Part shown: piece after piece, positions 24,381 through 31,716 of the stretch
How positions within the stretch are numbered: position 1 is the stretch's first letter
How the letters are laid out: each line of letters opens with the position of its first letter
Origin: Nitrospiria bacterium
Lineage (GTDB): Bacteria; Nitrospirota; Nitrospiria; SBBL01; JAADHI01
DNA length: 39,869 nt
Direction: 5' to 3'
Assembly (NCBI GenBank): GCA_945787655.1
Contig: CALZIJ010000012.1
Coordinates: 1 to 39,869, forward strand
Program-made: the position numbers and the translations under genes
Notes under the pieces: generated by a model
Told to the model about the DNA's origin: nothing
Database searches by the model: none
What the model saw: the letters and a program-made list of their open reading frames with translations, nothing else

Positions 24381-25166
24381 ATGAATTCAAAAAAAGTGCT
24401 TGGTGGGGGAATTTTGTTGTTGGCTGGCCTGGTTTTTTCTGCCGGAGTTCTCATGCCGTCCGGAATTTTCGCAGAAGAGATGATCGCTTCTTCGAAAGAC
24501 AATAAAGAAGATCCGCATGCCCGTTTCAGGGATGGGTCGATGGGCGGGATGAGCGGGATGAGCGGGATGAGCGGGATGATGAATCCGCATGCCAGTGGTT
24601 CTAAAAAAGGGGGACACCATTCCAAAAAGGGCGTGCATTCTCCTTTCTCGGTCATGGGGCTTAAAGAAAGACTGGGACTGGACGAATCGCAAACCAAAAA
24701 GATAAAAGCAGTCATTTCGGATTACCGAAAAGGCTCTATTACAAAAAAGGCTGAGTTAAAAATTGCACAGCTTGAATTCGACGAAGCCGTCTCGGAAAAA
24801 GGGTTTAGTGTGTCGGATGTAGAAAAGAAAGCCATGAAGCGGGAATCTGCCGCAACTGCGCTCACGATGGTTCGTGTTAAGGCCTTGGCGGGGGCGAGAG
24901 AAGTCCTTTCCGATGAACAATATTCTAAATTCATGGGCATGATGGCCCATCGGATGAGCCGCCACGGTGGAAAAGGAAAACACGGTGGACATGGATTTGG
25001 CATGCACGGTAAAAAAAGCGGACATGGGGGTTCTTTGCATGGTGCAATGAAGGGGCACGGCAGTTTTGGCGGTCATGGAAAAGGCAGTATGATGGACCGG
25101 CACCATGGTGGTGGAAGCCCGCATGGGAAAATGGGAAAAAGCGGATCGGAAGACTACGACGAATAA
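24381..25166 (+). CDS. Periplasmic CpxP/Spy-like protein with His/Gly/Met-rich tail
   Basis: A 261-residue exported protein with a signal peptide ending about GIFAEE. A Gly-Met-Ser repeat (GGMSGMSGMSGMM) follows, then a helical LTXXQ-type domain of the Spy/CpxP/CnrX kind (about 90-195: LKERLGLDESQTKKIKA and LSDEQYSKFMGMM). The last 65 residues are dominated by His, Gly, Lys and Met (HGGKGKHGGHGFGMHGKK and similar). Such a tail should bind transition metals such as Cu, Ni or Zn. GGGGAG precedes the ATG. Inferred role: periplasmic metal binding or envelope-stress chaperone. No metal pump or sensor gene adjoins it. Confidence 0.8.
   Translation: MNSKKVLGGGILLLAGLVFSAGVLMPSGIFAEEMIASSKDNKEDPHARFRDGSMGGMSGMSGMSGMMNPHASGSKKGGHHSKKGVHSPFSVMGLKERLGLDESQTKKIKAVISDYRKGSITKKAELKIAQLEFDEAVSEKGFSVSDVEKKAMKRESAATALTMVRVKALAGAREVLSDEQYSKFMGMMAHRMSRHGGKGKHGGHGFGMHGKKSGHGGSLHGAMKGHGSFGGHGKGSMMDRHHGGGSPHGKMGKSGSEDYDE
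24544..24578 (+). repeat. Tandem 9-bp repeat coding Gly-Met-Ser
   Basis: The unit GGGATGAGC is repeated in tandem inside the metal-binding protein gene, with near-perfect copies in frame giving the GMSGMSGM run. The unit length is a multiple of three, so copy-number change would alter protein length without shifting the frame. Confidence 0.8.
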
Positions 25167-25232
25167 ACCCTTAGAGGGATTGTGTTTATAGACAAAAAAG
25201 CAAGGTGTTGAGGCGGAGTCGGAAAAGGGCCT

Positions 25233-25317
<85 letters not shown>

Positions 25318-25330
25318 TTGAACAAGCCGC

Positions 25331-25359
25331 TTTATACCAGATCATATTGACAGGGTCAA
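25331..25359 (-). promoter_or_regulatory. Sigma-70 promoter of tRNA-Leu
   Basis: On the minus strand TTGACC (25354-25359) and TATAAA (25331-25336) are separated by exactly 17 bp. Transcription would begin about 7 nt before the mature tRNA 5' end at 25317. The match is close to consensus, as expected for a tRNA gene. Confidence 0.8.
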
Positions 25360-25387
25360 GGATCTGACAGCTTAAGGGGGAACAATC

Positions 25388-26809
25388 ATGAGCGAAGATT
25401 TTGACTACGATTTGATCTGTATCGGGAGCGGTCCTGCGGGCCAACGTTGTGCCATTCAGGCGGCCAAAATCGGCAAGAAAGTGGCTGTGATCGAAAAGCG
25501 TCGATGCGTGGGCGGCGTCTGCCTTGAAACCGGGACGATTCCTTCCAAAACATTCAGAGAAGCGGTGAATGCCTTCATCAGCCAGCAAGACCGATCGGAA
25601 GGTTTGGGTTTTAATCCGAGATCCAGAGTCGAAGTGTCTCATTTATTACGCCGGGTCAATTTGGTCATTCAGCAGGAGTCCGAAGTCCAGCAGGATCAGC
25701 TTCAAAGAAACGATGTGAATATCATACTGGGGAAGGCCAGTTTCCAGGACGCGCACCACGTCATGATACAAACGGACAGCGGAAACCGGATTCTCAGTGC
25801 AAAACAATTTCTGATTGCGGTTGGAACGCATGCCGCAGTGCCTCCTGACATCGAACCCGACGGAAAAACGATTATTCTGGCGGACGGGATTATGGATATG
25901 GCCTCGCTCCCCCGTACGATGGCGGTGGTTGGCGCCGGTGTCGTCGGGATTGAATACGCTTCAATGTTTGCAGCTTTGGGTGTACAGGTGACGGTAATCG
26001 ATAAGCGCGACCGGCCTTTGGGTTTTCTGGATTACGAAATAATTGATGAGTTGATTTATCAAATGCGCCGGAAACGGGTGACCTTCCGTTTGGGGGAGGA
26101 GGTAACCCGTCTGGAAATTATTGAGCAGCAATCAAAGCGGAAAGGGTTGATTCGTTTGGAATCCGGAAAGCATATTCTCGCGGACTTGATTCTCTACTCC
26201 GCCGGCCGGATGGGTGCAACCGGGGCGCTTAATTTAAAATCCACCGGCCTGAATGCTGACAGCCGAGGCCGCCTGAAAGTGGATGGTCAATACCGGACGA
26301 AGGTGAAACATATTTTTGCAGCGGGAGATATTATCGGTTTTCCAAGCCTTGCAGCCACCTCGGCCACACAGGGCCGGCTTGCGGCCTGTCATATGTTTGG
26401 CATTAAAAGTAAACCGATGGGCGCCAATTTCCCTTTTGGAATTTATTCCATCCCGGAAATATCCATGGTGGGTGCGACGGAAGAAGAATTGACGAAGGAT
26501 AAAATCCCCTATGAAACCGGGATCGCGCGATATCAGGAAATCGCCCGCGGGCAAATTATGGGAGATCATACCGGTTTGCTTAAAATTATTGTGCATCGGG
26601 AAACCGAAAAGCTATTGGGGGTCCATGCCATTGGTACAGGCGTGACGGAACTCATTCATGTTGGTCAGGCCGTCATGCAGTTAAACGGTAAACTGGATTA
26701 TTTTATGCAAACGGTTTTTAATTATCCGACCCTAGCCGAATGTTATAAAGTGGCCGCCTTGAATGTTTATAACAAATTACATTACAGCCGTTTGAGCGAA
26801 GCGGTCTAA
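25388..26809 (+). CDS. sthA: Soluble pyridine nucleotide transhydrogenase
   Basis: A 473-residue flavoprotein of the pyridine nucleotide-disulfide oxidoreductase family. FAD site GSGPAG (13-18), NAD(P) site VVGAGVVGIEYASMF, and second FAD motif HIFAAGDIIGFPSLA are present. In place of the redox-active CxxxxC disulfide it has Cys45 but Thr50 (CLETGTIPSK). The C-terminus has NYPTLAECYKVAAL without the catalytic His of lipoamide dehydrogenase. Both features mark SthA, which passes hydride between NADPH and NAD. GGGGG lies close before the ATG. It stands alone, with a strong terminator after it. Confidence 0.94.
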   Translation: MSEDFDYDLICIGSGPAGQRCAIQAAKIGKKVAVIEKRRCVGGVCLETGTIPSKTFREAVNAFISQQDRSEGLGFNPRSRVEVSHLLRRVNLVIQQESEVQQDQLQRNDVNIILGKASFQDAHHVMIQTDSGNRILSAKQFLIAVGTHAAVPPDIEPDGKTIILADGIMDMASLPRTMAVVGAGVVGIEYASMFAALGVQVTVIDKRDRPLGFLDYEIIDELIYQMRRKRVTFRLGEEVTRLEIIEQQSKRKGLIRLESGKHILADLILYSAGRMGATGALNLKSTGLNADSRGRLKVDGQYRTKVKHIFAAGDIIGFPSLAATSATQGRLAACHMFGIKSKPMGANFPFGIYSIPEISMVGATEEELTKDKIPYETGIARYQEIARGQIMGDHTGLLKIIVHRETEKLLGVHAIGTGVTELIHVGQAVMQLNGKLDYFMQTVFNYPTLAECYKVAALNVYNKLHYSRLSEAV

Positions 26810-26827
26810 CCTTAAAAAGGGTTCACA

Positions 26828-26863
26828 AACAAAGCCCCTGCTGGAAACAGCAGGGGCTTTGTT
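26828..26863. terminator. Strong bidirectional terminator
   Basis: AACAAAGCCCCTGCTG (26828-26843) and its reverse complement (26848-26863) form a perfect 16-bp stem closed by a GAAA tetraloop, ending in CTTTGTT on one strand and the equivalent on the other. It lies between the convergent sthA and PA-like lipoprotein genes and can serve both. Confidence 0.9.
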
Positions 26864-26881
26864 ACACTAGGTCTGTTAAAT

Positions 26882-29233
26882 TTATTCTTGATAAAGTGCA
26901 TTCACTTCAGAGGCGCTTAGTGAACGGCCAAAGAAGCGAATGTCGTCCAGATAACCCTTGAAGCGTTTTGTCACCAAGCCGTCTGGAATATCAGCCGGTG
27001 TGTCGTCTTGATCGACACCAAAAGTCCAAGGTTCGGAGCCAAAGGTAAGACAACAGACACCATCATGACTTAAACTCCGGATGAGTACCCCATTAAGATA
27101 GAGGCTGAATTTTTCAGCACCAGGGGTGATGTCTTCATCCGAAACCACGCCGACGACGTGAACCCAGTCGTTCAACGTCATCAGAGACTGTCCGCTCCCA
27201 ATCGGCGCTTTGGCGGGATTGCTTTGTCCGGCGGTGCCGCCGGTGTCATACATCCAAAACTTGGCCACCGCAGGATTACCCCCGATCGGGTTCCCATTCG
27301 CAATGCTGTCCCAAGCGTAAGCCAGCACCCCTTGGTGGCGAATGACTTCCGGTTTAATCCAAAAAGACCAGGCAATCCCTGTTCGCGCTTCTCCTGAAAA
27401 TACAGAAGGAATGGACATCTGGGAACTCGCATTGGTCGTCCCATCCAGATAAAGCGCGCTTTGAGAGACATTCGAACGATCCCGCCCATAGGTGAGTAAA
27501 GGATTTACCGACCCATGAACCCCATTCCCGCTGGCATCCAATAATCCGCCATCCAAAGGAAGGTAAGTGCGTTCAAACATTTCTGCCGCTGTTAAAATGC
27601 CTTCGAGATTGTCTTTCACGCCGTTGCCGTTGGTATCCGCGTGAAAGGGGTCGGTGCCCTTCGCAAACTCATCCGCGTCATTTAAGAGGTCGTCGTCGGC
27701 ATCGGCCTCCAGCGGATCGGAAAACACCTTACGTGTGATGGTCGTACTCAGTGGGATTTCAAACGCCGTTTTAATTTCATCAAAATCCGAGCGTCCGTCG
27801 TCGTCTGAATCTCGGTCATCATCCGAGGTGCCGTGCAAAAATTCCTCGCGTGCGCCCAATCCATCCCCGTCCACATCCTCGATATAAACAAGGTGCAGCA
27901 CGTAGCCCTTGCGCAATTCCAGATTGTCAAAATCGTAGGCTTCTTCCAGATTGTCATAGATTTTTGCTTCTCGATCCGCGCCGTTGTTGGTCGTAAACAC
28001 GTAGAGCGCCGTCCAATGGCCGCGAACGTCTTTATCCGTGCCCACGCCGCGCACGCTCAACAAACCGTTGTGCGTTTGCGTGGGACTGCCGTTCCATGCC
28101 GCAGTTCCCGTGGTGTAGGGAATTTTAAGGATGTCTTGCATGGCTTCGGCAACGGTGATGCGTTTGTTGTTGAAATCCGCCGTCGTGGCGACAAAGTAGC
28201 TTTCCTTCCGGCGGCTGTCTTCCTTTTCTGCGCGGGGACCGAAGTCAATCACGACCGTCGCGTCCTTGGCGCCGATGTCGGTCAGGTTTTGCGTGAAGGA
28301 GCGCCCGTCTGCGTCTTTCGCCTGCCAGGTCGCGGCTTCCAAAATGAGGTTGTCGGAGTTTTTAAGCAAGTCGAGGGTTTTGCCCAGTGACAAATCCCGC
28401 CGGAAAATCAGCGGCGCCGGGGTGCTTTTGTTTGGCTCGATGTCGATTTCGGGGAAACTGCCGAAAGAAGTATCAAAATCCAGGTTGCCGATGACGGACA
28501 CGGTGGTGGCGTCGCGTGGATCCGTTTCAAGCGCGGAAATGCTCAGGTTTGTCAGCGTCACGACCTGAAAGCCCTGGTTTTTGACCTTGAGTGTGAGTGC
28601 GATTTCACCGCCGGTTTGCGTCACGCTCGCGCTGGACGTGGCCGTGACGGATTTTTCATGGGCCCGCCGATTTTCAACTGATTGCGACTTTGTCCACGAA
28701 AATGATTTTTCCCAACTCTCGGAAACCGTCGCGCTGTAGCTGCCGCCGAAATTATCCAGAGAAAACTCGATACCCGAGGTTCCCGAGACCTCAACCCCGA
28801 CGCTTTCGGTGCTGGTTTGACTGGTGGTTGTGGTCGTTGCCGTCTCCGAGGACATCGTATCGGTATTGCTGATCGTCTCTTCTTGCGTGTCGGTGTAGTT
28901 CACGCTGATATCGGGCACGCTGGTGAGCTCAAAGCTTAACTGCGGCACATCCGCAATGCGGGGATTGAATTGGAAATTGTTGGTGTCGGGGTCAAACGCT
29001 TTGGTGACGACTTCGTCATAATCTGTCAGGTTGTCCCCATCGGTGTCTTCGTCCACGATGGACGTTCCCAAAAATTTCTCGTAACAGTCGGGTAAACCGT
29101 CTCCGTCCGTGTCCGGGCCGCCGCAATCCAGGGTGGTTTTGGCGGGAGTGCCGCCTCCTCCTCCGCCGCAGGCGATCAAAAAAAGAGTAAAAAAACAGGG
29201 AATTATCAGCTTAAAAATAGTGTTCATTCTCAT
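26882..29233 (-). CDS. Lipoprotein resembling anthrax protective antigen pore domain, with LamG-like C-terminus
   Basis: A 783-residue lipoprotein: signal peptide ending LIAC (Cys 22) and a Gly run. Calcium-binding thrombospondin-3-like repeats follow at 41-75 (DTDGDGLPDCYE, DTDGDNLTDYDE). Residues about 90-240 follow the domain 1'/2 pattern of anthrax protective antigen and binary toxin B: a NPRIADVPQLSFELTSVPDIS strand pair, a long Ser/Thr-rich segment fitting an amphipathic pore hairpin, then ALTLKVKNQGFQVVTLTNL. Later VVIDFG, an SRRKE segment and ITVAEAMQDILKIPY recall the domain 2 end and domain 3. A second Asp-rich TSP3 block lies around 455-550. The last 220 residues are a LamG/concanavalin-like jelly roll ending LDDIRFFGRSLSASEVNALY. 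Inferred: a surface or released pore-forming-type protein with a glycan- or protein-binding end. No partner enzymatic toxin is nearby. Confidence 0.78.
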   Translation of the reverse strand: MRMNTIFKLIIPCFFTLFLIACGGGGGGTPAKTTLDCGGPDTDGDGLPDCYEKFLGTSIVDEDTDGDNLTDYDEVVTKAFDPDTNNFQFNPRIADVPQLSFELTSVPDISVNYTDTQEETISNTDTMSSETATTTTTSQTSTESVGVEVSGTSGIEFSLDNFGGSYSATVSESWEKSFSWTKSQSVENRRAHEKSVTATSSASVTQTGGEIALTLKVKNQGFQVVTLTNLSISALETDPRDATTVSVIGNLDFDTSFGSFPEIDIEPNKSTPAPLIFRRDLSLGKTLDLLKNSDNLILEAATWQAKDADGRSFTQNLTDIGAKDATVVIDFGPRAEKEDSRRKESYFVATTADFNNKRITVAEAMQDILKIPYTTGTAAWNGSPTQTHNGLLSVRGVGTDKDVRGHWTALYVFTTNNGADREAKIYDNLEEAYDFDNLELRKGYVLHLVYIEDVDGDGLGAREEFLHGTSDDDRDSDDDGRSDFDEIKTAFEIPLSTTITRKVFSDPLEADADDDLLNDADEFAKGTDPFHADTNGNGVKDNLEGILTAAEMFERTYLPLDGGLLDASGNGVHGSVNPLLTYGRDRSNVSQSALYLDGTTNASSQMSIPSVFSGEARTGIAWSFWIKPEVIRHQGVLAYAWDSIANGNPIGGNPAVAKFWMYDTGGTAGQSNPAKAPIGSGQSLMTLNDWVHVVGVVSDEDITPGAEKFSLYLNGVLIRSLSHDGVCCLTFGSEPWTFGVDQDDTPADIPDGLVTKRFKGYLDDIRFFGRSLSASEVNALYQE

Positions 29234-29267
29234 TTTGTTGTTCAGCTCCTCAAGAAAAATAGAATAT

Positions 29268-29308
29268 ATTATAAAATTCTTACTAATATATGCGGTCTGG
29301 GTCTCCGA
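29268..29308 (-). promoter_or_regulatory. Activator-type promoter before the PA-like gene
   Basis: On the minus strand a perfect TATAAT (29268-29273) has no recognisable -35 at 16-18 bp. Immediately upstream is a direct repeat AGACC-C-AGACC (29294-29308 region). A good -10 without a -35 suggests dependence on an activator; the neighbouring LuxR-type protein is the obvious candidate. This is inference. Confidence 0.45.
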
Positions 29309-29358
29309 ATCAATTTTCTTTTCAAAAAGGTGGTTTCGCGGTTTCTCTCAGGGTTTTA

Positions 29359-30012
29359 TTAAACTTCAAGATATTTTCCGACAATGCCTGCGCGGGTGCG
29401 GATGTCCATTTTATTCATGATGTGTTTGACGTGGGCCTTTACGGTGTAAAGACCGATCTCAAGTTTGCAGGCGATTTCCTTATTTGTCAGACCATCCTTC
29501 ATGTGTTTGAGGATGGTCATTTCCCGTGAAGTGAGGGCATACGGTGTTTTCTGGGAGTCAGGATCAATGCGTTTTTGACATCGGATTTCGACCATGACCA
29601 TTGTGTCCATTTTATTTTGAGAAAGTCCGTACATCAGAAAACCTCGAAGAGCAAGGGTGTGATTCCGAAATTGAATAGATGTTTTTAGTCCGGTTTTCGT
29701 TTGGAGGGCTTGTGCAATCACTTCCTTGCGAAAGGTTTTGAGAAAAGACAGAAAGCGCTTTGATTCTGCCTGGCCGACAGGATCGTGAGTTTCAACCTCA
29801 AGCAATCTTGAGATTTCGAGGGAGGCGGCCCCAACAAATAGAATCTTATTCCTTTGGCCGATGACCAGCACGTCCGGAACCTGCTCCTGTCTTTCTGGGT
29901 GACTTAAATAAATTGTCGCCCTCGGAATGTCAGTGACTCTGGAGACTTGCTGTGTAAAAAAATGTAAAGAAGACGTCTTTGGTTGATCTTGTTTTGTTTG
30001 CATTTTATGCAT
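29359..30012 (-). CDS. LuxR/NarL-type transcriptional regulator
   Basis: A 217-residue regulator. The C-terminal 60 residues are a GerE/LuxR helix-turn-helix: ALTSREMTILKHMKDGLTNKEIACKLEIGLYTVKAHVKHIMNKM. The N-terminal 150 residues lack the phospho-accepting receiver pattern and may be a PAS- or GAF-like sensory domain; the ligand is unknown. AAGGAG lies 7 nt before the ATG. It sits between the cAMP operon and the PA-like lipoprotein gene, all on the minus strand, with a perfect CRP-type site about 110 bp upstream. It is likely a CRP-controlled activator of the gene that follows. Confidence 0.9.
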   Translation of the reverse strand: MHKMQTKQDQPKTSSLHFFTQQVSRVTDIPRATIYLSHPERQEQVPDVLVIGQRNKILFVGAASLEISRLLEVETHDPVGQAESKRFLSFLKTFRKEVIAQALQTKTGLKTSIQFRNHTLALRGFLMYGLSQNKMDTMVMVEIRCQKRIDPDSQKTPYALTSREMTILKHMKDGLTNKEIACKLEIGLYTVKAHVKHIMNKMDIRTRAGIVGKYLEV

Positions 30013-30121
30013 GTTTTGACTCCTTTTATGATGAAATGGAGGGCATACTTTGCCCTGTTTTTGTTACTCGGAGTCTAAAGGGATTGAGCGGGAATAACGG
30101 TGATGTGGCTTACGAATAACG

Positions 30122-30137
30122 TGTGATTGTGATCACA
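30122..30137. promoter_or_regulatory. CRP-type binding site (TGTGA-N6-TCACA)
   Basis: TGTGATTGTGATCACA matches both half-sites of the E. coli CRP consensus exactly, with the correct 6-bp spacer. It lies between the CRP-like gene and the LuxR-type gene, about 110 bp before the latter's start. The CRP-like protein keeps the Arg-Glu-x-x-x-Arg recognition residues that read TGTGA. Confidence 0.8.
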
Positions 30138-30213
30138 GTGCGCAGAAAACCTTGAACACGGTATATTGCGACACTCTTTACAAGAGGGCAGTTTTTATTT
30201 GTGTTCACAGGCC

Positions 30214-30921
30214 CTAAAGCAGGGAGTCTGCGAGGGTGTCGAAATATTGATGCAGGGATTTATGGATAATCATTTTTCGCCCGTCGTTTACGATATGGCC
30301 CTGGGCTTTTAATTCATTGAGAATCCGCGTGACAGTCTCTCGCGTTGTTCCAACCATGGAGGCCAGGTCTTGATGGGTGAGGCGTTTGGAAATGATGCGT
30401 TGTCCGGACCCCGTGGGTGTTTCACTGGCTTGCGCGAGCATCAACAGGGTTTTTACAACCCGGGCGTGTACATTCAGCAGGGCGAGGTCCCCCAGTTGGG
30501 CATCGGTTTTTCTCAGTCGTTTTGAAAAAGTGGAGAGAAATTTGGTGAGCATGCTCGGGGCTTGTGTGATGTGGTTTAAAAAAGCGTCTCTTTGAATGAC
30601 AAGAAAGCTGGATGCCGCAGTCGTGACGACACTGGCTGATCTGGGTTCGCTGTCGAAGAGCGACATTTCACCAAAAAAATCCCCGCTTTTTAGAAAACTT
30701 AAGATATATTCGCGGCCGTCCGATCCGAGAATGGCTATTTTTACCTCACCGGACAAGATTAAATAAAATGAATCTCCCGGATCATTTTGAAGAAACAGCA
30801 CATTGTCTTTGGGGTAGGAACGGGTTTTTGAAATCGCCAGTAAAGCCCGCAGCTCTTTTTCTTCCAGATCTTGAAAAAGCGGAACGGATTTGAGTGATGT
30901 GACGGTTTGTTTGGGTTCCAA
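30214..30921 (-). CDS. CRP-type cAMP receptor transcription factor
   Basis: A 235-residue Crp/Fnr-family protein. The cyclic-nucleotide domain (about 12-125) has GEMSLF (Gly84, Glu85) and PRSAS (Arg94, Ser95), equivalent to the cAMP-contacting GE and RS of E. coli CRP. A long dimer helix follows. The HTH recognition helix TTRETVTRILNEL has Arg194, Glu195 and Arg199, matching CRP Arg180, Glu181 and Arg185. There is no FNR-type cysteine cluster. It lies 27 bp after the cAMP phosphodiesterase gene at the end of the operon. Its predicted target is the CRP site downstream at 30122-30137. Confidence 0.92.
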   Translation of the reverse strand: MEPKQTVTSLKSVPLFQDLEEKELRALLAISKTRSYPKDNVLFLQNDPGDSFYLILSGEVKIAILGSDGREYILSFLKSGDFFGEMSLFDSEPRSASVVTTAASSFLVIQRDAFLNHITQAPSMLTKFLSTFSKRLRKTDAQLGDLALLNVHARVVKTLLMLAQASETPTGSGQRIISKRLTHQDLASMVGTTRETVTRILNELKAQGHIVNDGRKMIIHKSLHQYFDTLADSLL

Positions 30922-30948
30922 CGTTATCCTTGGTTTATGGGCTGTCTA

Positions 30949-31716
30949 TTATAAATAGACCTTCATATTGTCTCTCAAAATATGAAGGTTTTTAAGATCA
31001 GTTTCTTGGAGTTCTGTTTTCAGGGTATCAAGATAGCGCGGTTTCATGTGATAGGCGTAAAGTGGTAATTCAGGTTTCCCGATTTTTTTAAATTCCCGTA
31101 CAAAAGTGTTAGGCGTGAGATGCTGTGTTGTTTCCGCAAGATTCTGCAGTGCATTTGGAAAACTGACTTCTATAAATGCCGCTTTTAATGCAGGTTCGCG
31201 GGCGGCGCATTCCCAAAGTTGTGTGGTTTCCGAGGTGTCCCCGCTGTAAAGAAAAGCCCGGCCTGCTTCGCGGATGATGAATCCGGTGCAAGGTACGGTG
31301 TGGTGCACCAAAATTGGGGTGATCTCCAGGCCTTCCACCGAGAATGCGTCGCCAGGTGAAATGACCTGCATTTTAAAAATAGGCCCCTGGGCGTTAAAGA
31401 TTTTTAGATGATCAGGCCAAATTTCATCATTAAAAAGGTGGGTTTTCAGGCTGTCGATCACCTCCGCGATACCAAAAATGGTAATTGGGTGCTGCTCTGT
31501 TCTCCCCGCCAGGTTTTCCAGAAGCGACGGCAAGCCTTTGATATGATCGGCATGGGTGTGAGAAATCAGGATGGCCCGCAAGCCTTGTTGTGCCGAAAGA
31601 GAAAGGGCCGTGGAAATGGTTCCCGCATCAAGTAAGATGGTTTGATTGATCAAAAAACTACAGGTGCGCCGATGGAGCAATTCGGCCCCATGACACCCCA
31701 GGACATGAATTTCCAC
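30949..31716 (-). CDS. Class II cAMP phosphodiesterase (metallo-beta-lactamase fold)
   Basis: A 255-residue metal-dependent hydrolase with ISHTHADHIKGLPSL (His53, His55, Asp57, His58), the class II cyclic nucleotide phosphodiesterase signature, plus LDAGT, VHHTVPCTGFII, LYSGDTSET and a late YAYHMKPRYL histidine. It should hydrolyse cAMP to AMP, lowering the signal made by the cyclase. It starts with GTG, overlapping the cyclase stop by one base (TAGTG) with AGGAG 8 nt before, so synthesis of the two opposing enzymes is coupled. No signal peptide, so cytoplasmic. Confidence 0.88.
   Translation of the reverse strand: MEIHVLGCHGAELLHRRTCSFLINQTILLDAGTISTALSLSAQQGLRAILISHTHADHIKGLPSLLENLAGRTEQHPITIFGIAEVIDSLKTHLFNDEIWPDHLKIFNAQGPIFKMQVISPGDAFSVEGLEITPILVHHTVPCTGFIIREAGRAFLYSGDTSETTQLWECAAREPALKAAFIEVSFPNALQNLAETTQHLTPNTFVREFKKIGKPELPLYAYHMKPRYLDTLKTELQETDLKNLHILRDNMKVYL

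Noticed and set aside
24544-24578. Short regular repeats as a CRISPR-like array
   Set aside because: Units are 9 bp, contiguous, without spacers and in frame with a coding sequence.
25388-26809. Lipoamide dehydrogenase as identity of the flavoprotein
   Set aside because: The second redox cysteine is Thr and the C-terminal catalytic His is missing, which fits the soluble transhydrogenase instead.
27833-28390. Plus-strand open frame of 185 codons inside the PA-like gene
   Set aside because: It is the reverse of the PA-like lipoprotein gene, whose domains and signal peptide are clear.
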